DNA of 64,000 bases from Methylobacterium terricola (GTDB taxonomy: Bacteria; Pseudomonadota; Alphaproteobacteria; Rhizobiales; Beijerinckiaceae): NCBI RefSeq assembly GCF_006151805.1, contig NZ_VDDA01000020.1, positions 32,785 through 96,784 of the forward strand. Reading direction: 5' to 3'. The notes below the pieces were generated by a model. The model saw nothing but the letters and a program-made list of their open reading frames with translations. It was not told the origin of the DNA and did no database searches. Shown in pieces: positions 46,981 through 55,685 of this stretch. The position numbers and the translations under genes are program-made. The stretch's first letter is position 1, and each line of letters opens with the position of its first letter.

Positions 46981-47238
46981 CTACGAGCGGTTGCTGGTCT
47001 TCCAGCACGTCGCCGAGGTCCTCGTGCCCCAGATGCCGCTTTCCTTGCAGCGGGGCATCGCCGTGGCGCAGATGGTCACGGCGCATCGGTCCGGGTTGGC
47101 CGCCGAGCGGCATTTCTCCTCGCAGGTCGCCTGCATCTGCGAGCAGGACGCCGTGACCGACTTGCAGCCTTCCTGCGCCAGCACGCCCTGGCTGCCGAGC
47201 AGCCCGAGCACGAGCGCCGAAATTAGGATTTTATTCAT
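46981..47238 (-). CDS. Small Cys-rich secreted protein
   Basis: 85 residues: signal peptide MNKILISALVLGLLGSQGVL followed by a mature part with eight cysteines arranged in pairs (CKSVTASC, CEEKC, CAVTIC, then two more), a pattern suited to four disulfides. The beginning of the gene is clearly AT-richer than its neighbours (AATTAGGATTTTATTCATATG on the opposite strand). I do not recognise the family. Secreted, disulfide-stabilised; function unknown. Possibly acquired recently. Confidence 0.6.
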   Translation of the reverse strand: MNKILISALVLGLLGSQGVLAQEGCKSVTASCSQMQATCEEKCRSAANPDRCAVTICATAMPRCKESGIWGTRTSATCWKTSNRS

Positions 47239-47472
47239 ATGATTCCCCAATCGACGCTTCTGGCAAATCAAGTCGGTTCGAACGCGAGTCGATGCTAGAA
47301 GATCGAGTTGGGGATCACAAGCCGCTCAAGTGTATCAAAGTGTTCGTTCGTTCCGGCGCAGCGCCGTGGAGCGCCCGCCGGAGCCCCGCGTCGCCGTTCC
47401 TGAACGTGCATCACCCCAGGCTCGCGGCCGGCGAGCCCGGGGTGGCTACCGTCGAGGTCGGCGGCTCTCTCG

Positions 47473-48171
47473 TCAGCCCTCTGCGCCGCCGCCCATCATC
47501 CGCTGCATCTGGGAAAGCTGCGAGATGTGCAGCTGGATCAGCGGCACGGCGCCCCGGGCGATGCGGCGCAGGGCCGGGTCCTCGCCGCTCTGGGCGTAGG
47601 AACCGTGGATCGTCAGGGCTTCGCGGTGGCCCTGGAGCGAGGCGTTGACGAAGGCGGCGTCGTATTGCGGACCGCCCTGGAGGCCGGAGAGCTGCGCCTG
47701 GATCTGCGCCTTCTGCTCGTCCGAGGTCATGCCACCGGGCGCCCCCCCGCCACCGGGCGCCCCGAGCACCCCGCCGACGGTGCCGACCGCGGCGCCGGCC
47801 ACGCCGCCCGCCACCGCCAGCGGTGCCGCCACCAGACCGCCGACGAGACCCCCGGGACCGGCCAGGCCTCCCGGCTGGCCGCCGCCGACCGGTACCGCGA
47901 CGTTGCCGCCCGTGACCCCGTCGAGCTTGTTGGCGAGGTTGACCTGCTCGGTCACCTCGGCCCGGGCGAAGCGCCGGACCCGCGGGTTGCCGGTCTTGGC
48001 GTAGGCGTCACGGGCGGTGTTCTCCAGGAACAGGCCGCCCTTGGTGGCCATCGCCAGGTAGACGGGCGTCGGCATCGCGCCGGCCGCGATCGGCTGGGCG
48101 ATGGCGGTGCGGGTGACCGCGAGGGCCGCGGTGGCGGAGAGCATGCTGACCAGGACGTCGCGACGATGCAT
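47473..48171 (-). CDS. DUF4142 protein with Gly/Val/Ala-rich insert
   Basis: 232 residues with a Tat/Sec-like leader (MHRRDVLVSMLSATAALAVT), a DUF4142 first helix pair (KGGLFLENTARDAYAKTGNPRVRRFARAEVTEQV), then a low-complexity Gly/Ala/Val/Pro insert (about residues 88-148) and a second helical part (YDAAFVNASLQGHREALTIHGSYAQSGEDPALRRIARGAVPLIQLHISQL). The insert is not usual in the family and resembles a glycine-zipper or flexible membrane-active segment. Paralogue of 46299-46895. Confidence 0.8.
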   Translation of the reverse strand: MHRRDVLVSMLSATAALAVTRTAIAQPIAAGAMPTPVYLAMATKGGLFLENTARDAYAKTGNPRVRRFARAEVTEQVNLANKLDGVTGGNVAVPVGGGQPGGLAGPGGLVGGLVAAPLAVAGGVAGAAVGTVGGVLGAPGGGGAPGGMTSDEQKAQIQAQLSGLQGGPQYDAAFVNASLQGHREALTIHGSYAQSGEDPALRRIARGAVPLIQLHISQLSQMQRMMGGGAEG

Positions 48172-48324
48172 GGATGTGGCTCCGGTGAACGGTAGGCATC
48201 CCGGCGCTCGCGGGCCTAGATGCTCGGGGGGAGTAATTTTCTCGCCCGACGGACGTTCCGTGCCGTTCCTCGCCGTCCCACGACCGCGGCACTATCGCGC
48301 AGTCCCTCGTGCCCCGGCCGGCGG

Positions 48325-48750
48325 TCAGCCCTTGCGCGGCCAGGCCTCCGGCTTCGTCCGCTGCGTCCAGCGCCGCCACGGCCGGCTCATCAGGAGGAAG
48401 GCCAGCACCACGCCGGCGGCGTACCAGGCGTGCAGACTCTCGTAGCCGCCCTCCGGCGTCCAGGCGAAGCCGCCGAGGAAGACGTAGGTCACCGCCGCCG
48501 CCAGGGTGCGGAAGGCCAGGAGCCAGGGATGCTGCAGCATCGGATCGTCGTTGACGAGCGCGATCCCAAGCCCGGTCAGGGCGAACAGCACGCCACCGAG
48601 CGGCAGGCCGAGGAACAGCGAGAACACGGCGCGCAGGAAGAGCCCCGGCCAGTCGCGGCGGGCGCGGGCGGGCTTGGAGATGGCCGGCTTGGAGACGGCG
48701 GGCTTGGGTCCGGAGGGACTCGCGGCGTCGGTCACGGTCGGATGCGGCAT
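48325..48750 (-). CDS. Hypothetical membrane protein
   Basis: 141 residues: a Pro/Lys/Ala-rich N-terminal tail with the repeat KPAVSKPAISKPA (residues ~16-28), then about three hydrophobic segments (LFLRAVFSLFLGLPLGGVLFALTGLGIAL, LLAFRTLAAAVTYVFLGGFAW, WYAAGVVLAFLLMS). No family recognised. The ATG at 48750 has only a weak ribosome-binding site; an upstream start would add 27 unlikely residues. Confidence 0.65.
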   Translation of the reverse strand: MPHPTVTDAASPSGPKPAVSKPAISKPARARRDWPGLFLRAVFSLFLGLPLGGVLFALTGLGIALVNDDPMLQHPWLLAFRTLAAAVTYVFLGGFAWTPEGGYESLHAWYAAGVVLAFLLMSRPWRRWTQRTKPEAWPRKG

Positions 48751-49321
48751 GCGGCTTTCGGCGCTGGCGGGCCGCGCGACGCGGCCATGACGGGGCAAGC
48801 CGCCAGCATGTAGCCCAAACCGCCCCCGCATCTCCAGGGTGTCGCGCGGTCAGTCGGGCGATCGAGCCCGGTGCGTCCCGGATCGTCGGGGGGCCGGCGG
48901 GGGGCGCCCGGCAGGGCCTGACCGTCACGTCGATCCAGCGCACCGCTGACCGGCGTCAGGTCCTCGTCGGTGCTCGAGATCACCTCGGCGAGTCAGGTGA
49001 GCCGTACCGGTGAACCGCTCGCTCGCGACCAAGGCATCGTAGTCGACCACCGCCGCGTCGGGCCTGGGCCGATGGGGGCCGGTCCGATCCATCTCGGCGA
49101 GAGCGGCGCGCGGCCAGGGAAGCGCGATGCCCGGCCGCTGGACGGCGGACCGGACTCCCTCGACCAGTTCCCTGCGCTCGCGGTCCGGCCGCTCCGCATG
49201 GAAGGCGCGGAATTCCGGTCCCGCCATCCGGGCTGCGTGCGCGACCGCGGCGAAAGGCATCGCTCGCTCCTCGCCGGACGGGACGCAGGATCGCGGTCCC
49301 GCGTCCGCGGGTCGTCCGCGA
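48751..49321. other. Stretch with at most one doubtful ORF
   Basis: The only candidate is a minus-strand frame at 48925-49260 (111 codons, GGAGCGAG before its ATG, opening MPFAAVAHAARMAGPEFRAF). Its later half is rich in Arg, Pro and Asp and has no recognisable fold, so I do not call it a gene with confidence. No repeats or RNA genes seen. Confidence 0.35.
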
Positions 49322-49873
49322 TCAGGTCTCCAGCTCGCTGTCCCAGTACAGGTAGTCGACCCAGGTGTGGTGGTACTGGCGGTGGTCGAATTCCGGCTGG
49401 CGGCGGTGCAGCTCGTGGCGGCTCGGCCGGCGCGGCTCGTTGAGGAGGGGCATCTCGGCCTCCTCGGGCGTGCGGTTGGCCTTGCGCAGGTTGCACGGGC
49501 TGCAGGCCGCGACGACGTTCTCCCAGCTCGAGAGGCCGCCGCGGGAGCGCGGGACCACGTGGTCGAAGGTCAGGCCGCCGGAGGGCAGGCGCAGGCCGCA
49601 ATACTGGCACGAGAACGTGTCGCGCAGGTAGATGTTGTAGCGCGTGAAGGCGGGGCTGCGCGCCATGGCGACGTAGCTCTTGAGCGCCACCACGCTCGGC
49701 ACCCGCAGCGACCGGCTGGGCGAGCGCGCCTCGACGTCGTAGCTCGCCACCAGGGTGACGCGGTCGAGGAACAGGGCCGTGAACGCATCCTTCCACGACC
49801 ACAGCGAGAGCGGATTGTACGAGAGCGGCCGGTAATCCGCGTTGAGCACGAGGGTTTGAAGGTCCAGCATCAT
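49322..49873 (-). CDS. HNH endonuclease
   Basis: 183 residues with a textbook HNH domain: zinc pair CQYCG, then LTFDHVVPRSRGGLSSWENVVAACSPCNLRK with the catalytic DH, N and a second CxxC-type pair. The N-terminal half (LQTLVLNADYRPLSYNPLSLWSWKDAF) is that of a widespread chromosomal bacterial HNH family present in one copy in many alphaproteobacteria, not an intron or phage enzyme. Natural role uncertain; DNA repair has been suggested for such proteins. Confidence 0.9.
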   Translation of the reverse strand: MMLDLQTLVLNADYRPLSYNPLSLWSWKDAFTALFLDRVTLVASYDVEARSPSRSLRVPSVVALKSYVAMARSPAFTRYNIYLRDTFSCQYCGLRLPSGGLTFDHVVPRSRGGLSSWENVVAACSPCNLRKANRTPEEAEMPLLNEPRRPSRHELHRRQPEFDHRQYHHTWVDYLYWDSELET

Positions 49874-50511
49874 CCTGCCCTGGCGACGGGCCGACCGCAG
49901 CGAGGGGGGCCGGCACGGTGCCGGTCCTCGCGTCGCTCGCCAGGAGAGGAGATGGGGACCATCGCCTATCCTCCGAGCCGGTCGGGAAGAGTGGGGGGAC
50001 TAAGAAGAGGAAGACACGGCGGATGCCCGCGGCGGCCGCTCGGGGAGCGGACGTCGTGGGGCGCGGCCGGGATGCGATCCGGGCGCCGTCTGGGCTGCTG
50101 GTGGTGGGCGATCACCGGGATCCTCCCGCAGCAGAACGAAAAGGCCGTGTCCATTGAGGCTTAGTCTAATAGCAGCATGACAGGGTTGTGAAGGTTTCGA
50201 GCCGGGGCGTCTCGTCACGCCCCACACGAATCCGCCGCAGGACGGCCTTCCGGCAGCGATGCCGGGGCGGCCGCGCGGTCCGGCCCGGATTTTCGCCCCA
50301 TTGATCCGCGATCCCGCGGCCGGCCTCGTTTCGCTCTCGCGGCATCTCCTGGCGGTGCCCCCGGCGGTTCCATCGCGCGGACGGATGACCTAGGTAGACC
50401 GCTCGAACCGACCCCATCGCGAGGATCGCCGGCCGAGGGCCGGATCGTCCCGCCATGACTCCGCCGGGTCGCCGGGAGACGAGACCGACACGCGGGTGAG
50501 AAGGATTGCGC
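49874..50511. other. 638-bp gap before the MscS gene
   Basis: No gene is supported on either strand. It has a small AT-rich pocket (50150-50190) that, read on the minus strand, contains CTGTCAT, one intact half of a Pho-box-like sequence, with a poor second half. The plus-strand end provides the MscS promoter. Nothing else was recognised. Confidence 0.4.
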
Positions 50512-53145
50512 ATGAGACAGCTTCGCCGATGGACGATCGGCCCGGTCGCCGCCCTGCTGGTCGCCCTGCTGGGTCCCGGACCCGCGGCGGCGCAGGGCCC
50601 GGCGGCGAAACCGGCCGCGGTCGCGCAGGCGCCGGCTCCCAAGGGTGACGCCAAACCCGCGACCGGCCAGCCCGCCGCGGCCGCGCCCGCCGAGCCCGCC
50701 AAGGAAGCCGCCAAGCCCCCGCCGCAGACCCCGATCTCCGAGCAGATCAAGCAGATCCGCGCCCAGCTCGATGCCGAGAAGGCCGACCTCGACCAGCGCG
50801 AGCAGGCCCTGACCCACCGCGAGCTGAACAAGGACGACCTCGCGCTCCTGCGCGACGGCATCCCGGCGGTCGCCGACCGGCTGCGCCAGGTCATCGACCA
50901 GCTCGGGCCCCGGCTCGATGCCGCCAAGGAGCGGCTGAACCAGCTCGGGCCGAAGCCGAAGGAGCCCGAGGGCGCCGACGTGGCCCAGGAGCGGGCCCAG
51001 CGCGAGGCCGGCGTCGCCGAGATCGACGACACCCTGCGGCTCGCCCGCTCGCTGCTCGTCCAGAGCGAGCAGATCACCGACCAGATCAGCAACCGGCGCC
51101 GCGCCGCCTTCACCCGCGCCCTGTTCGAGCGCACCGACGGCCTGGTCAGCCCGAACCTGTGGATGCGGGCCGCCAGCGACCTCGACCGCGACCTGCGGGC
51201 GCTGAAGAGCTCGGTCGACGACTCGATCGCCCAGGTCCAGCGCCGGGGCACGCCGCTCAACCTGTTCCTGCTCGCGCTGGCGATCGGCGTGTCGGTCGCG
51301 CTCTATATCGGGCGCCGTCACATCGCCCCGCGGGTCGGGCACCGCGCATCCTCGGACGCGCAGCCGACCCGCTACGCCAAGGTGCTGGCGGCCTGGCGGG
51401 TCTTCCTCGTCGGCGCGGTGCCGGCGGTGCTCGGCAGCTTCCTCGTCGGCTACACCCTCGACGTCACCGGGCTGCTGCCGCTGCGCCTGCTGCCGGCGGC
51501 CCACCGGATCGTCGCCTCGCTCGCCTTCGTGGCGGTGGTCGAGGCGATGGCCGACGCCCTGCTCTCGCCCGACCGCCCGGCCTGGCGCCTCGTCGCGATG
51601 ACCGACGCCACCGCCGAGCGGCTCAACCGCCTGATCATCGCCATCGCCTCGGTGATCGCCGTCGGCCGCACCATCGAGGGGCTGAACGAGGGCATCTCGG
51701 TCAGCCTGCCGATCACCATCGTCACCAAGGGGGTGTTCGCCGCCGTCGTCGCCGTGGTGCTGGCCGAGGGCCTGCGCCGGTTCGCGGCCCGGGCCGAGAC
51801 CGACGAGGCCTGCCTCGGCCCCTACATCGCCGCCGATGCGAATACCGGCATCGGCGGTCCCTTGCGCATCCTCGGCTGGATCGTGGTGGCGGCGATCGGC
51901 GTCTCGGCGCTCGTCGGCTACATCGCCCTGTCGTCGTTCCTGATCGACCAGCTGATGTGGACCGCGATCGCCGCGGCGCTCCTCTACCTGGCGATCTCGA
52001 GCGTCGATTCCGTGGTGAGCTCGGCCCTCCAGGACGATTCGCGCATCGCCACGGCGCTCCAGGCCAATACGGGCCTGCGCAAGCGCTCGCTCAACCAGAT
52101 CGCTGTCTTGATCTCGGGCTTCGTCCGGGTGGTGCTGCTCACCGCCGCCGGGGTGCTGCTGCTCGCCTCCTGGGGCGTCGATTCGACCGACATCTTCGCC
52201 TGGGCCCAGGCCGCGTTCTTCGGCTTCACCGTCGGCGGGGTGACGATCTCGCTCTCGACGATCGCGCTCGCCATCGGGCTGTTCACGCTCGGCCTCGTCA
52301 TCACCAAGGCGGTGCAGCGCTGGCTCGAGAACACCTACCTGCCCGCCACCGACCTCGATCCGGGCCTGCGCAACTCGATCTCGACGGTGAGCGGCTATGT
52401 CGGCTTCCTGCTCACCCTGGCGCTCGCCTTCTCGTATCTGGGCCTGAGCCTCGAGAAGCTCACCATCGTGGCCGGCGCCCTGTCGGTCGGTATCGGCTTC
52501 GGCCTGCAATCGATCGTCAACAACTTCGTCTCGGGCCTGCTGCTGCTCTGGGAGCGGCCGATCCGGGTCGGCGACCTCGTGGTGATCGGCGACAACGAGG
52601 GCTATGTCCGCCGCATCAGCGTGCGCTCGACCGAGATCCAGACCTTCGACCGCTCGGCCGTCATCGTGCCGAACTCGAACCTGATCTCCGGCGTGGTGAA
52701 GAACCGGGTCCGCGGCGACCGCACCGGCCGGGTCACGCTCACCGTCAGCGTCCTGCGCAACCAGGATCCGGTCCACGCCGCCGAGCTGATCGTCGCTTGC
52801 GCCAAGGCGCATCCGGACGTGCTGAAGGAGCCGCCGCCCCGGGTGGTGTTCCGCAAGATCGGCGATCCGTTCCTCGAATTCGAGCTGATCGCGATGATCA
52901 CTGATGTCGGCTCGCAGGCGAAGGTGCAGAGCGACCTCAACTTCGCGGTGTTCAAGACCTTGTCCGAAGGCGGCCTCATCCCCAATCTCGGACCCGGATC
53001 GAGCATCGTCACGGTTCAGGGGCTCGACGCGATGCAGGACGCCATGGGGCAGATCGCCCGCATGGCGAACCCTGCGGCGCTCCGCCCCGAGACCCGTGCC
53101 GAGCCCGAGGCCGAGCGTCGCCGAACCCCCGAGACCGTGCCGTGA
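50512..53145 (+). CDS. Large mechanosensitive channel, MscS superfamily with DUF3772 region
   Basis: 877 residues. Signal peptide (MRQLRRWTIGPVAALLVALLGPGPAAA), Ala/Pro/Lys linker, a periplasmic helical (coiled-coil) DUF3772-type domain (~65-240), about ten hydrophobic segments, then the MscS pore and beta domain: LSVGIGFGLQSIVNNFVSGLLLLWERPIRVGDLVVIG and AVIVPNSNLISGVVKNRV. It is of the MscK/MscM-like size class that opens upon osmotic down-shift. The ATG at 50512 follows AGAAGGA. Its stop overlaps the start of the CAP-domain gene. Confidence 0.9.
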   Translation: MRQLRRWTIGPVAALLVALLGPGPAAAQGPAAKPAAVAQAPAPKGDAKPATGQPAAAAPAEPAKEAAKPPPQTPISEQIKQIRAQLDAEKADLDQREQALTHRELNKDDLALLRDGIPAVADRLRQVIDQLGPRLDAAKERLNQLGPKPKEPEGADVAQERAQREAGVAEIDDTLRLARSLLVQSEQITDQISNRRRAAFTRALFERTDGLVSPNLWMRAASDLDRDLRALKSSVDDSIAQVQRRGTPLNLFLLALAIGVSVALYIGRRHIAPRVGHRASSDAQPTRYAKVLAAWRVFLVGAVPAVLGSFLVGYTLDVTGLLPLRLLPAAHRIVASLAFVAVVEAMADALLSPDRPAWRLVAMTDATAERLNRLIIAIASVIAVGRTIEGLNEGISVSLPITIVTKGVFAAVVAVVLAEGLRRFAARAETDEACLGPYIAADANTGIGGPLRILGWIVVAAIGVSALVGYIALSSFLIDQLMWTAIAAALLYLAISSVDSVVSSALQDDSRIATALQANTGLRKRSLNQIAVLISGFVRVVLLTAAGVLLLASWGVDSTDIFAWAQAAFFGFTVGGVTISLSTIALAIGLFTLGLVITKAVQRWLENTYLPATDLDPGLRNSISTVSGYVGFLLTLALAFSYLGLSLEKLTIVAGALSVGIGFGLQSIVNNFVSGLLLLWERPIRVGDLVVIGDNEGYVRRISVRSTEIQTFDRSAVIVPNSNLISGVVKNRVRGDRTGRVTLTVSVLRNQDPVHAAELIVACAKAHPDVLKEPPPRVVFRKIGDPFLEFELIAMITDVGSQAKVQSDLNFAVFKTLSEGGLIPNLGPGSSIVTVQGLDAMQDAMGQIARMANPAALRPETRAEPEAERRRTPETVP

Positions 53146-53657
53146 CACTCCCTCCCGCCGCGCCGAAGCGCCTCGTCCTTCTGGCTCTCCCGCTCGCGCT
53201 GGCCGCCTGCTCGGCGACCGAGGCGACGCGGGCGCCGGTCGGCGCCGCGGGACCGAGCCTGTACTGGCCGATGGCGGCGACCGGCGCCCAGATCGATGCG
53301 GGCGCCGCCCGCGACATGATCGCCACCTACCGCCGCAACAAGGGCTTGCCGCCCCTCGCCCTCGATCCCGGCCTCCAGCGCCTCGCCGAGACCGAGACCG
53401 CCGCCATGGCCGCCGCCGGCCGCCCGAGCCAGGCCGACATCGTCAAGACGGTCGCGGCCCGGATGGGCTACCCGGATCCGGCCGCCAACCTCTCGGCCGG
53501 CTACCACACGCTCGCCGAGGCGTTCTCGGGGTGGCGCGAGAGCCCGGCCCACAACGCCGTGATGCTCGATCCCACGGCGACCCGGATGGGGATCGCGACG
53601 GCCTATGCGCCGGGGTCGAAGTACAAGGTGTACTGGGCGCTGCTGGTGGCGAAGTAG
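53142..53657 (+). CDS. CAP/SCP-domain lipoprotein
   Basis: 171 residues. The lipobox LAAC (cysteine near residue 24) marks a lipoprotein anchored in the envelope. The CAP domain has MIATYRRNKGLPPLALDPGLQRLAETETAAMAAAGRPSQ and WRESPAHNAVMLDPTATRMGIA, with the conserved GWRxSxxHN-type motif. Bacterial CAP proteins are of uncertain role (envelope or lipid related). The GTG start overlaps the MscS stop in a GTGA junction, so both are made together; a role in cell-envelope stress is inferred. Confidence 0.88.
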   Translation: MTLPPAAPKRLVLLALPLALAACSATEATRAPVGAAGPSLYWPMAATGAQIDAGAARDMIATYRRNKGLPPLALDPGLQRLAETETAAMAAAGRPSQADIVKTVAARMGYPDPAANLSAGYHTLAEAFSGWRESPAHNAVMLDPTATRMGIATAYAPGSKYKVYWALLVAK

Positions 53658-53666
53658 GAAGGTGCA

Positions 53667-54569
53667 TCAGCTCCAGCGGACCGGCCGGGTGAAGTCGCAG
53701 GTCCGCCGTGCCAGGCCGGTGAGGGTGCGGACGATGTTGGCGGATTCGTCGCCGCGGAACATCATCACGTAGGTCATCGCCGGCAGGGCCGGATCGCTCT
53801 CGAGGAGGCGCAGGACGCCGCGTTCGACGAGGCCCTTCAGGCAGTGGCGGGGCTGGTAGCTGATCCCGACCGCCGCGACCGTCAGCCCGACGAGGGCGAT
53901 CATGCTGTTGCTCCGGATCATGCGGGCCGGGGTCACTCCGTGCTGCTTCAGCCACTTGTCGAAGAACAGGCCCGAGCCCGAGCGGTCGCCCTGGATCAGG
54001 ACCGGCAGCCGCATCAGGGCCTCGAGAGGGATGACCTGTCGCTCGTGCATGAGCTGCGGGCTGCACATCCAGCCGTTCTCGACCCGGGCCAGCGGCACCG
54101 AGAGATACCCCGCCTGCCAGAACACGTCCGGGACGATGATGAAGTCGAGCTCGCCGGAGGCCAGCAGCGCCAGCAGGTTGACGCTCTGCTCCACCTCCGG
54201 CTCCAGGGTGATCCGGTCGTAGGAGGCGCGCAGCTCCGCCACGAAGGCCGGCAGCCAGGTCAGGGCCGTCAGCTCCGTGACGCCGAAGCGCAGGCGGCGC
54301 AGCGAGGGCGCCTCGCCCTCGCCGAGGGCGATCAGCCGGTCGCGTAAGGCCAGCATCTCCTCGCCCATGGCCAGCACGGCCTCGCCCCGCGGCGTGAGGC
54401 GCGCCCCGCGCTGGCGCCGGTCGAAGAGTTCGGCGCCGAGGGCGGCCTCCAGATCGCGGATCCGCTTCGAGATCGCCGATTGCGTGGTGTTCAGGCGCTC
54501 CGCCGCACGCTCGAAGCTGCCGAGGGCCACGGCCCAGCGCAGGGCATCGAGTTGCTTGAGCGTCGGCAC
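53667..54569 (-). CDS. LysR-family transcriptional regulator
   Basis: 300 residues with an N-terminal helix-turn-helix (LDALRWAVALGSFERAAERLNTTQSAISKRIRDLEAALGAELFDRR). The C-terminal effector domain includes FIIVPDVFWQAGYLSVPLARVENGWMCSP. The GTG at 54569 is taken because AGGAAG lies 5 bp upstream and the protein starts like its family. It diverges from the binding-protein gene that begins at 54765, which is the likely target. Confidence 0.9.
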   Translation of the reverse strand: MPTLKQLDALRWAVALGSFERAAERLNTTQSAISKRIRDLEAALGAELFDRRQRGARLTPRGEAVLAMGEEMLALRDRLIALGEGEAPSLRRLRFGVTELTALTWLPAFVAELRASYDRITLEPEVEQSVNLLALLASGELDFIIVPDVFWQAGYLSVPLARVENGWMCSPQLMHERQVIPLEALMRLPVLIQGDRSGSGLFFDKWLKQHGVTPARMIRSNSMIALVGLTVAAVGISYQPRHCLKGLVERGVLRLLESDPALPAMTYVMMFRGDESANIVRTLTGLARRTCDFTRPVRWS

Positions 54570-54675
54570 AAGGCCTTCCTGAGGTCGGGGCAATCCGGAT
54601 CATGCCGTTCTGGCATGCGGTACCGGGAGTTTTAATCGCTTTTTTCGCGAAATGTCTTGTCCCACTCTGCCGCCC

Positions 54676-54724
54676 GCGGTGCCTTCCGCCTCGACGGGAT
54701 CGGCCTCGAGGCGGAAGGCACCGC
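54676..54724 (+). promoter_or_regulatory. Perfect 19-bp hairpin in the leader of the binding-protein operon
   Basis: Left arm GCGGTGCCTTCCGCCTCGA (54676-54694) and right arm TCGAGGCGGAAGGCACCGC (54706-54724) are exact reverse complements around an 11-nt loop. It ends 40 bp before the ATG. No U-run follows, so it is not a classic terminator; the RNA would form a very stable stem that could affect translation, protect the mRNA, or at the DNA level serve as an operator for the divergent LysR protein. Confidence 0.75.
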
Positions 54725-54764
54725 TTCGCTTCAGCGCCCTCCTTTCCTCACCGGAGCCCGTCTC

Positions 54765-55685
54765 ATGCGCGTGCATGCCTTGTTGTCCGCCTTGCCCCTG
54801 GTCGTGGCCCTGCTCGCCCCGGCGGCGGCGGACGAGCTGACCGGCACCCTGCGGAAGATCAAGGACAGCAACCGCATCGTGCTCGGCGTCCGCGACAGCG
54901 CGACGCCCTTCAGCTACATCGACGACAAGGCCCAGATCGTCGGCTACACCGTCGACATCTGCCAGCACATCGTCGGGGCGGTGAAGGCACGCCTCGGCCT
55001 GCCCGACCTGCGGGTCGAGATGCAGACCGTGATCTCCTCGACCCGGATCCCGCTGATGGCGAACGGGTCGATCGACCTGGAATGCGGCACCACCACGAAC
55101 AACGCCGAGCGCCAGAAGCAGGTCACCTTCACCAACACGCACTTCCTGGCGGCGACGCGCTTCGCCGCGCGCAAGTCCCTCAATCTCTCCCGCATCGACG
55201 ACCTGCGGGGCAAGACGGTCGCCACGGTGGCGGGCTCGACCAACGTCATCCAGCTGAACAAGATCAACACCGAGCGGCAGCTCGGCATGACCATCCAGGC
55301 CGCCAAGGATCCGGCGGAAGGCTTCCTGCTGATCGAGAGCGGACGCGCCGCCGCTTTCGTCACCGACGACGTACAGCTCAGCATCCTGATCGCCCAATCG
55401 AAGGAGCCGGACGCCTACGGGCTGAGCCAGGAGGCCCTGTCGGCCCCCGAGCCCTACGGCATCATGCTGCGCAAGGATGATGCGCCGTTCAAGGCATTGG
55501 CCGATGCCGCAACGGCCGACCTCTACCGCAGCCCCCGGATCCTGGAGATCTACCGGCGCTGGTTCCAGTCGCCGGTGCCGCCCCGGGGCCTGAACTTCGC
55601 GGTGCCGCTGTCGCCCGAGCTGGAGCGCGCCTTCGCCCATCCGACCAGCACGCCCGATCCGGCAGCCTACGCGGTGAAGTCGTGA
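54765..55685 (+). CDS. Polar-amino-acid ABC binding protein (GltI-like)
   Basis: 306 residues. Signal peptide MRVHALLSALPLVVALLAPA, then a type II periplasmic binding protein: LRKIKDSNRIVLGVRDSATPFSYIDDKAQIVGYTVDICQHIV, MANGSIDLECGTTTNNAERQKQVTFTNTHF and LRGKTVATVAGSTN, the typical blocks of glutamate/aspartate-binding GltI proteins. No permease or ATPase genes accompany it. It overlaps the downstream RraA-family gene by four bases. The ATG at 54765 directly begins the signal peptide. Confidence 0.88.
   Translation: MRVHALLSALPLVVALLAPAAADELTGTLRKIKDSNRIVLGVRDSATPFSYIDDKAQIVGYTVDICQHIVGAVKARLGLPDLRVEMQTVISSTRIPLMANGSIDLECGTTTNNAERQKQVTFTNTHFLAATRFAARKSLNLSRIDDLRGKTVATVAGSTNVIQLNKINTERQLGMTIQAAKDPAEGFLLIESGRAAAFVTDDVQLSILIAQSKEPDAYGLSQEALSAPEPYGIMLRKDDAPFKALADAATADLYRSPRILEIYRRWFQSPVPPRGLNFAVPLSPELERAFAHPTSTPDPAAYAVKS

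Noticed and set aside
48925..49260. Minus-strand frame of 111 codons
   Set aside because: A passable ribosome-binding site exists, but the sequence becomes Arg/Pro/Asp-rich with no fold; kept only as a remark in the gap description.
49322..49873. HNH protein as part of a restriction or defence system
   Set aside because: It belongs to a common single-copy chromosomal HNH family and has no methylase, helicase or defence gene beside it.
50150..50190. Pho-box-like CTGTCAT on the minus strand
   Set aside because: Only one half matches; the second half agrees at 4 of 7 positions and no phosphate gene is nearby.
50215..53148. Minus-strand open frame of ~977 codons opposite the MscS gene
   Set aside because: Composition is Asp/Arg/Gly/His-rich without any fold; it is the antisense of a real, well-recognised channel gene.
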